In this document: positions 59,101-64,000 of the stretch, piece after piece
Layout of the letters: every line of letters begins with the position of its first letter
How positions within the stretch are numbered: the stretch's first letter is position 1
Source of the DNA: Corylus avellana
Taxonomy: Eukaryota; Streptophyta; Magnoliopsida; Fagales; Betulaceae
DNA length: 64,000 nucleotides
Assembly (NCBI RefSeq): GCF_901000735.1
Contig: NC_081548.1
Span: 9,860,711 to 9,924,710 of the forward strand
Direction: 5' to 3'
Program-made: the position numbers and the translations under genes
The notes under the pieces: model-generated
What the model was told of the DNA's origin: nothing
Databases searched by the model: none
Seen by the model: only the letters and a program-made list of their open reading frames with translations

Positions 59101-61768
59101 TTTCTTCCCAGGGCTGATGATGTATTAGAAAATTCATAGATTAGTCTAAACTGTCTCACTCAAGATTTAATTAAGGTCATCCATGTCACCGCTTCAGATT
59201 CTAATGCTTACTAAATCCTGTTTCTCTGCTCAACGTCAGAGAGATATGGAATTATGACAATGAAACCAACATGTCTACAACAAATATGAAATTTATTGAG
59301 CTTCATGAGCAAAACTATTAAGTAAATGAAATTTGAGAACAAGCAATTTGAAGGAAAAAGAATAACTTACAAGTCCCCTAAACCATTTGCTTCTATCCTG
59401 CCAAAATGTAGGAAATGACAATTGTAAGAACTGGATCTCATCTTGAATAGAACTTTCATGTAAAGAACAACAAAGCAAGCACTTAAAGGACATCCATAAG
59501 CACATCCCTAGACAAACTATAATGGCATAAATAATATTGCCTGAAGCACTCAATCGCTATAGGCAAGACCCATGTATTTGCTGAACAGGAAAGCGCACAC
59601 GAAAAAAAATAAATTATATATGATGAAGACGATTCAAGTGATAGGTTCCTAAAGAGCTTATCAATCAAAACATCCAGTAGGGAAATAGAATCTATCCATC
59701 CTAGGATCCTATTAAAACAAATATTTTACATGAGAAAGTGATGCAACTTACTGCATCTGGTCTTCGGGTAACTTCCATTATTTGGTAAACCATTTTTTTG
59801 TCCACATCTGGAAACTGTCTTGGAGATGCTTTAAACAACTTCCCATTAGAATGTTTTGTCTTCTCATCAGGCACCTTAAAAGGGCTTTTTCCAGCCCCTT
59901 GAGAATCCTCTGTAAGCTTAAGTCTGGGTTCATCTTCAGAAGTAGTTAAAGTTGCTAATGCCTTTGGATCTTTACCATCCAAACCAACACTTAACTTCAG
60001 CGCATTCTTCTCATTCTTTTCATCAGATGCTTTAATAGAACTATCAAATTTTGCCTTCTTAGCTGGCCTATCCTCCAGATCAACACAATCCTTAGCAGAT
60101 TTTACTTTCTCCTCCAAAACTACCTTACCAATTGTGCCCCGTCTCACAGGAATATTACCAACTTTACCCTCGCGCTTGACAGAATCATCTGCAGACCTTG
60201 ATGCAGTATTGTCACTGGGATCCTGTCTATTGTTAGTTTTAGAACTTTCTGACTCTACAACTATCCTAGAAGCAGGATGCTCTCTAAGTGAAGATTTCTG
60301 TTTATCAAGAAAAGCTTTTGAGCCTGTATTTTTTGTAACTTTAGACCTTGATTTGGTCTGGTCAGTGAAGATATTCTCCATTTCATCGTTACTTAGAGGC
60401 AATTCACCTATTTCTACACCTACGCTAGAAGCAGGGTTCTCTCTAAGTGAAGCCCTCTGTTTAACCAATGAAGCATTTGAATCAGCATGTTCTTTCCGTA
60501 CAGTATCAACAGAAATTCCATTTGTCAATAGAGTTGTGTGCTCTTTAGATGGGTTTCTCTTGGAAGGAACCTCTGTTTCATTACTTGCTACAGCATTTCC
60601 ACCAACTCCTTTCTTGTCTGAATCAAGATTCAGAACAATACCGGGCTTTTGAAGACCTGGTCTATTAAACAAACATTTAACTGCAGAAATACAAGCCAAT
60701 GAACAAATAAGAGGTTGGTTCAACCATAGAACAACAAACAACTAATTTGAAACTACAAGGACTGTCAAGGAATTAAAAGAAAAAATTATATAGCAAACAA
60801 AGAAGCAAGCAAGCAAACAAAGAAAAAGTTATACCTTCAATCCCAGCTACTTTTTCTTCTATTGTATCCAGGACTTTCAAGTCCTTAACGTCAAAGGCAC
60901 GGTAAAATATAAAGTCAGCTTTTTGAAGTTCTTCATATGAAGGTTGTGGATTTCTACTGTCCTTTGATGTGCAAACAACCTTGCATTTTCCAGCAATTGC
61001 TTCCTGATTTATCGTATAAACAATTAGTAATAGCTGATTCACTTCAACTGTAACATGCTAGTCACCTCCAAGGCACTATATATATATATATACATATATA
61101 TATATTCATGTCATTAGCTTCTATACATTGTCATACCCAATGTCAAATTATAAATACATGTTAAAAATTTAAATAGTTTTTAATTTAATTGAAATGTCAC
61201 GACACATCGGAAAAAACAAAAATTAACTGCAGAGACATACGAGACCTTGCCCAAAAACTTCTCCGATAAAGAAAGAAGAGTTTCAATTAATATAGAAACC
61301 AACCTTTTCTAAAATAACACTAGAACCAGCTATGTCGTAGAAGTGCTAAAGGCAATAGAGAGCGGATAAACAGGAAAAAGGGATATAAATGCTAAGATCT
61401 TTCCATAATTCAATTACCAAAGGATTCATATTTGCAAGGCCTGCACCTTCGCCAGATGCCAAAAATAATTCATCTTCGGCTGTGTCTACAACCACCCCAG
61501 GATACTTTAGCACCTCGCAAGGGCGGAAAAACCATAGAACCTTCACTCTCTTTTTCTTGTCAGGAGTCTCCATTATTTTTACAAGTTTACCAATATGAGG
61601 TTCAGGTTCGCCATCAACCCACAAATAAACACAATCATAAAGTTCATACTCCACACCATCATAAGTAAAAGATTGATAAAACTGGAAATCTTTCTTTTTC
61701 CCACCAACTCCTTTCTTTATACCCCACTTAAATTCAAGGTCCTCCTCGCCTCCGTCTGCTTCCACCAT
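49710..61768 (-). CDS. ASI1: ASI1/IBM2/SG1-like BAH-RRM protein
   Basis: Ten coding exons join in phase: 61768-61418, 61003-60835, 60680-59752, 59397-59371, 59113-59021, 58730-58652, 57819-57729, 50218-50113, 49994-49878, 49766-49710, giving 672 residues. The N-terminus EFKWGIKKGVGGKKKD and FTYDGVEYELYDCVYL open the BAH domain (about 30-170). A long charged linker (174-483) holds PAKKAKFD, a likely nuclear signal. The RRM spans about 505-590, with RNP2-like LVLLQNL and RNP1-like GQAFVIFK, then NGRPLVGS. The C-terminus has EAVSTSHCSQ and IEYEMAMEWCLLQ, as in Arabidopsis ASI1. There, ASI1 works with EDM2 and AIPP1 in the nucleus to secure distal polyadenylation of genes with heterochromatic introns. 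Intron 8 of the transcript (50219-57728, 7.5 kb) is full of retrotransposon DNA. Frames are intact. Confidence 0.95.
51809..52315 (-). mobile_element. Gypsy LTR, inverted copy
   Basis: On the minus strand it matches 56290-56799: CAACTGACTC / CAGTTGACTC with CAGCAAGGCAAAG, CACCCTCACCAAAAGGATGC, AGACAATCCCCCCT, ACCAACTTTTGGCAGGA, AGGTATGCAATCCAA, CTCTTTTCATACCTTTGCTA and GTGGCCTCACCG. It ends GCACAAACA. Its opposite orientation to the neighbouring LTR means that it is not this element's own 5' LTR in simple form. Confidence 0.8.
52490..56799 (+). mobile_element. Decayed Ty3/gypsy element in ASI1 intron
   Basis: A truncated 5' LTR end (about 52490-52607, GTGGCCTCACCGGATTACAC ... TAAAAGGCGGTTCGCAGGTC ... 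ACCAACA) is followed by TTGGTGCCGACGGTGGGA (about 52609-52626), the primer-binding site form of many plant gypsy elements. The gag remnant follows; the rest of the interior is heavily mutated. The 3' LTR is at about 56290-56799 (TAAAAGGCGGTCTAGAGGTC ... TTTGCAACA). No RT, RNase H or integrase could be read. A duplication of about 96 bp beginning GCCAGGTTAAGCCTCGCTAG is at 55708 and 55804. Confidence 0.8.
52700..53645 (+). pseudogene. Gypsy gag remnant
   Basis: A frame at 52709-52942 gives a Ser/Pro/Gln-rich N-terminus ending QQQFTSL. After several stops comes MELPFPKKFKVPVIDP, then DLANHVETCKTLMALRGG and CRAFPVTPEA, which correspond to the conserved start of the retrotransposon gag domain (KFKxPxFxxYDGTxDPxDHL ... 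MCRAFPxTLxG). The typical A-x2-W-F segment after it is lost. It is broken by stops and frameshifts. Confidence 0.75.
56811..56955. repeat. Short spaced direct repeat
   Basis: ACCAAATACTAGGTGAATGA then AATATCATATCCATG (about 56806-56845) recurs as ACCAAATACTAGATGATAAA then TAATATCATATCCATG (about 56896-56935). The spacing is about 90 bp. The origin is unknown. Confidence 0.6.
57231..57513 (-). mobile_element. Complete TRIM with 77-bp LTRs
   Basis: Two 77-bp LTRs, 57231-57307 (3') and 57437-57513 (5'), both read TGTTAA...TTTAACA on either strand; they differ at about 5 positions. On the minus strand the 5' LTR is followed at once by TGGTATCAGAG (57426-57436), the Met-tRNA primer site, and the 3' LTR is preceded by a purine-rich GAGTGAGAG. 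The internal domain is 129 bp and non-coding. The whole element is only 283 bp. No target duplication is evident (ATAGG against GTGGC). It lies in intron 8 of the ASI1-like gene, in the same orientation as that gene. Confidence 0.92.
57820..58651 (-). other. Intron 7 of ASI1-like gene with GTGGCC-type array
   Basis: About 58085-58380 holds imperfect units of roughly 30-35 bp with GAGTGGCCGCGCAGCCACCC and CCCAACCATATAG words. AT-rich DNA on either side (57890-58050, 58440-58640) has TTTCAAAA / CTTTTCCAAAA words, suggesting the ends of a non-autonomous transposon. A plus-strand frame at 58198-58395 only translates the repeat. Confidence 0.7.
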
Positions 61769-61811
61769 ACTCTTATAACAGGCCTCTTTCCAAGAAGAGT
61801 GATAAAAATAC

Positions 61812-62845
61812 CTGAGAGAAAGCAATAAATTCTTTCATTTGGAGTACACTACATTCCAAAAAAAATTCAAACTATTAAACCAAAAATATTAAACATAAAC
61901 TAAATGCAAATACCTAGATGCAAATAGTCATAATTGTTCCAGCTTAACTCTAAAACCAAATCAGAAATCACTTGAATAGAAATATCATTTCTATCCAGGA
62001 GTTAATAAATCTAAACTCCCACAAAAATAATTAAATCTTCACAATTCATTTGCACAGAATTCATTAAAAAAAAAAAAAAAAGAACCGTTGAATTGTCTCC
62101 CTTTTAATCCATAGGTTTTTCAATGTACTAGATTCCAACAAAACAAACAGAGCTCCTATACAAATGGGTATTTGTCGTACATTATAAACTATTGCTTAAA
62201 TTTTGAGGAAGACACCAACCGGGATATAATAACCATAGCATCAAAAGTAAACCAAAAAACCCCCTCAAAATCTAATTTGACCGCAGAGCATTGCTGCATC
62301 AAATTTTTCGAACAAAGAAAACATGCATTTCCCGTGAGTTTAAACCGCCTTGCAGTAGATAAAAATAATGTATTCCTTCGGTAAAATTCCTGAGGAGCTT
62401 CATTCCATTGAAACGAATACAAACCCTGATTTCCTAGGCAAACCTCCTCATAGAGAAATATACAAAACCCACAAATTATCACACAAGCCCAGAATATTTA
62501 TAATGCGAACCATACTTCCATATCCTTAAGTGAATGATAAATCCAGGAAACAAATTTTCCAAGAAAATCTTCAAATCCAGGTGAAAAAAGAGGACATTTT
62601 TTCCGCAAAACTGTTGAAAATAAAAAAGTAAAAAATAAACATCCACAAAGCCTGGCACAAAATGGTTCAAAAAAATATGAATATGGTAAACCCCAAGAAA
62701 AATGAACCACCCGTAAGATTTGAACAATTATCCTCAAAACAAATAACGCCTTGGCGAACCCTAGAACAGCGAACGAAGAGCAATGCCAGTGCAGAAGGGC
62801 ACTGAAAACAGACGATCGAAGAGAGAATTTTGGGGGAAAACTTAC
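61812..62845 (-). other. Leader intron of the ASI1-like gene
   Basis: On the minus strand, donor CAAAACA|GTAAGT at 62845 and acceptor TTTCTCTCAG|GTATTTTT at 61812 bound an intron of 1034 bp in the 5'UTR. There is no coding frame inside. The first coding exon begins at 61811, and the ATG at 61768 is the first in frame with the BAH domain. Confidence 0.7.
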
Positions 62846-62960
62846 TGTTTTGGGAGAGTGCAGAGTGCTTTCCTTCTTCCACTGAACCCCAAAAACCCTA
62901 GCGATGGCAAGCGGCTGGATTTTTCTCCGGAGCTTTTGGTGACGTTTTTTCTATTTGATT
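62846..62960 (-). other. Probable non-coding first exon of the ASI1-like gene
   Basis: Minus-strand CTAGGGTTTTTGGGGTTCAG (about 62881-62900) is the AGGGTTT-type leader motif common in plant housekeeping genes. It is followed by GGAAGAAGGAAAGCACTCTG and the donor at 62845. The upstream limit is a guess; no TATA box is evident. 62961-63162 shows nothing further. Confidence 0.5.
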
Positions 62961-63162
62961 TTGTCAAGTTTGCCCACCTTCTCTCCCCCAATGCTTTGGG
63001 AAATCACGACGCCCTTCTACTCTCTCGCATCAATATTCGTGCTTTTCGACAACTTCGAAGGGCGACATAGAAATTATGATAAACCTGACGGTTAGTTATA
63101 GTGAACAAATATTTTTAAAAAAAAAAGTAAAAAGAAAAAAATTATTTCTCCACCGTAATTAA

Positions 63163-63572
63163 GGATCTGTTTGAAAGTTTGTTTTTTAAAAAATAATTTG
63201 CGTTTTTAAACCAAATCACAATTTTGAAGTATTTGAGATTGTTATTTTAAAATTGCAAATTTTAAAATCGTAAAAAAATTCACGATTTTTATAAGCTGAC
63301 TAAAAGGTGCTTATTTGAAAATGTGCAAATTTAAATAAAAATTATCATTTCGCTTAAAACAATATTTGGCTCAATATTTACCTATTTGGTCATGAAACTG
63401 CTATTATATGCTAATGTTATCCAAACACTCAATTGATAAAAAAAAGTATTTCTTAACATGTTTTACCAAATGCTTATATCATTTTAAAAAGTAGCGATTT
63501 CAAAAATGTAATTTTTAAAAACACAATTTTTAAAATCGCACTTACTGAAATCGCACTCCCAAAGAGGCCCTA
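63163..63572. mobile_element. hAT-like AT-rich MITE candidate
   Basis: Left TAAGGATCTGTTTGAAAG and the reverse-complemented right TTAGGGCCTCTTTGGGAG are similar inverted ends. The interior is full of TTTTAAAA and AAAATCGCA-type words in both orientations. No convincing target duplication was found. 63573-64000 is AT-rich with nothing recognised. Confidence 0.5.
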
Positions 63573-64000
63573 AGAGATGTTCTTATGAAACTTCTAGTTT
63601 TGTATGTGAGAATAACTCCTTTCATTAGCTTTTTATTTTTATTTTTTTTAATCTGACAATAAAGTTAAATAAAATAAAATAAAAATATAATTTTTAACAT
63701 TGGGATAGAGTGACAAGTCCTAATTTAGATTTTCATAACCATAATATTGAAAAGGTTTTAACTTTGCATTAATTACCAATATGAAGTATAACTGTTTCTT
63801 GAAAATTATAATTACGTAGAATTTTTAGATGTATTGTATTTGTATATATGTGAAAAGAATGATGACCAATAGGTGTTGAGTTTGGTTGGTATTTAAGATA
63901 TTTTCTCATTTGATATAAATTTTCTACTTAGAAATACAAGTCAGATTCAAATTTGAGAAATTTTAATTAAAACAAAATGATTTTTTTTTTTTTCAGAAAA

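Noticed and set aside
59293..59668. Frames of 86 and 61 residues on the minus strand
   Set aside because: Mostly intronic; only the 27-nt part giving DRSKWFRGL is an exon of the ASI1-like gene.

Overview
The window looks like nuclear DNA of a eudicot plant. All host genes have GT-AG introns and clear plant homologues, intergenic DNA is AT-rich, and most of the window is transposon remains: Cassandra TRIM, Ty3/gypsy and Ty1/copia LTR elements, CACTA, hAT- and Harbinger-like elements, LINE and tRNA-SINE fragments. The species cannot be named from the sequence alone. Four host genes are supported. (1) A 2-on-2 (truncated) hemoglobin, GLB3, on + (9271-14033, 4 exons, 172 aa). (2) A single-exon small plant protein of 100 aa on - (16941-17243). 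(3) A DUF630/DUF632 protein on - (25219-29772, 4 exons, 725 aa), with an N-terminal MGC myristoylation-type start. (4) An ASI1/IBM2/SG1 homologue (BAH plus RRM) on - (start 61768, stop 49710, 10 coding exons, 672 aa), with a non-coding first exon near 62.85-62.96 kb. I assembled exon junctions by hand from reading frame, GT/AG sites and family resemblance; every junction keeps phase.

Layout. 1-446 is a decayed 18S rRNA gene fragment. 0.45-9.1 kb is nested repeats: gypsy-like LTR remnants, a 726-bp hAT-like element with a perfect 8-bp target duplication, a complete Cassandra TRIM carrying 5S rRNA sequence in both LTRs, and a long-TIR MITE. 9.2-14.1 kb is GLB3, whose 3.9-kb second intron holds an antisense, internally deleted copia element and a LINE tail. 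14-25 kb is intergenic with the small gene, two very short tRNA-derived SINEs, an LTR with palindromic TCCGGA repeats, and a roughly 45-bp minisatellite. 25.2-29.8 kb is the DUF630/632 gene. 30-49.7 kb is a transposon cluster: foldback MITEs, a LINE RNase H fragment, an internally deleted gypsy element inside a GTGGCC-rich element, a 2.65-kb Harbinger-like element holding a large inverted minisatellite, and a truncated CACTA element with its transposase. 49.7-63 kb is the ASI1-like gene, whose 7.5-kb intron 8 carries gypsy LTRs, a gag remnant and a complete 77-bp-LTR TRIM.

The most interesting point is contextual. In Arabidopsis, ASI1/IBM2 is needed for full-length transcripts of genes whose introns contain heterochromatic transposons. 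Here the ASI1-like gene itself has such an intron, and a second gene in the window (GLB3) also carries an intronic retrotransposon. This suggests, but does not prove, a self-regulatory loop.
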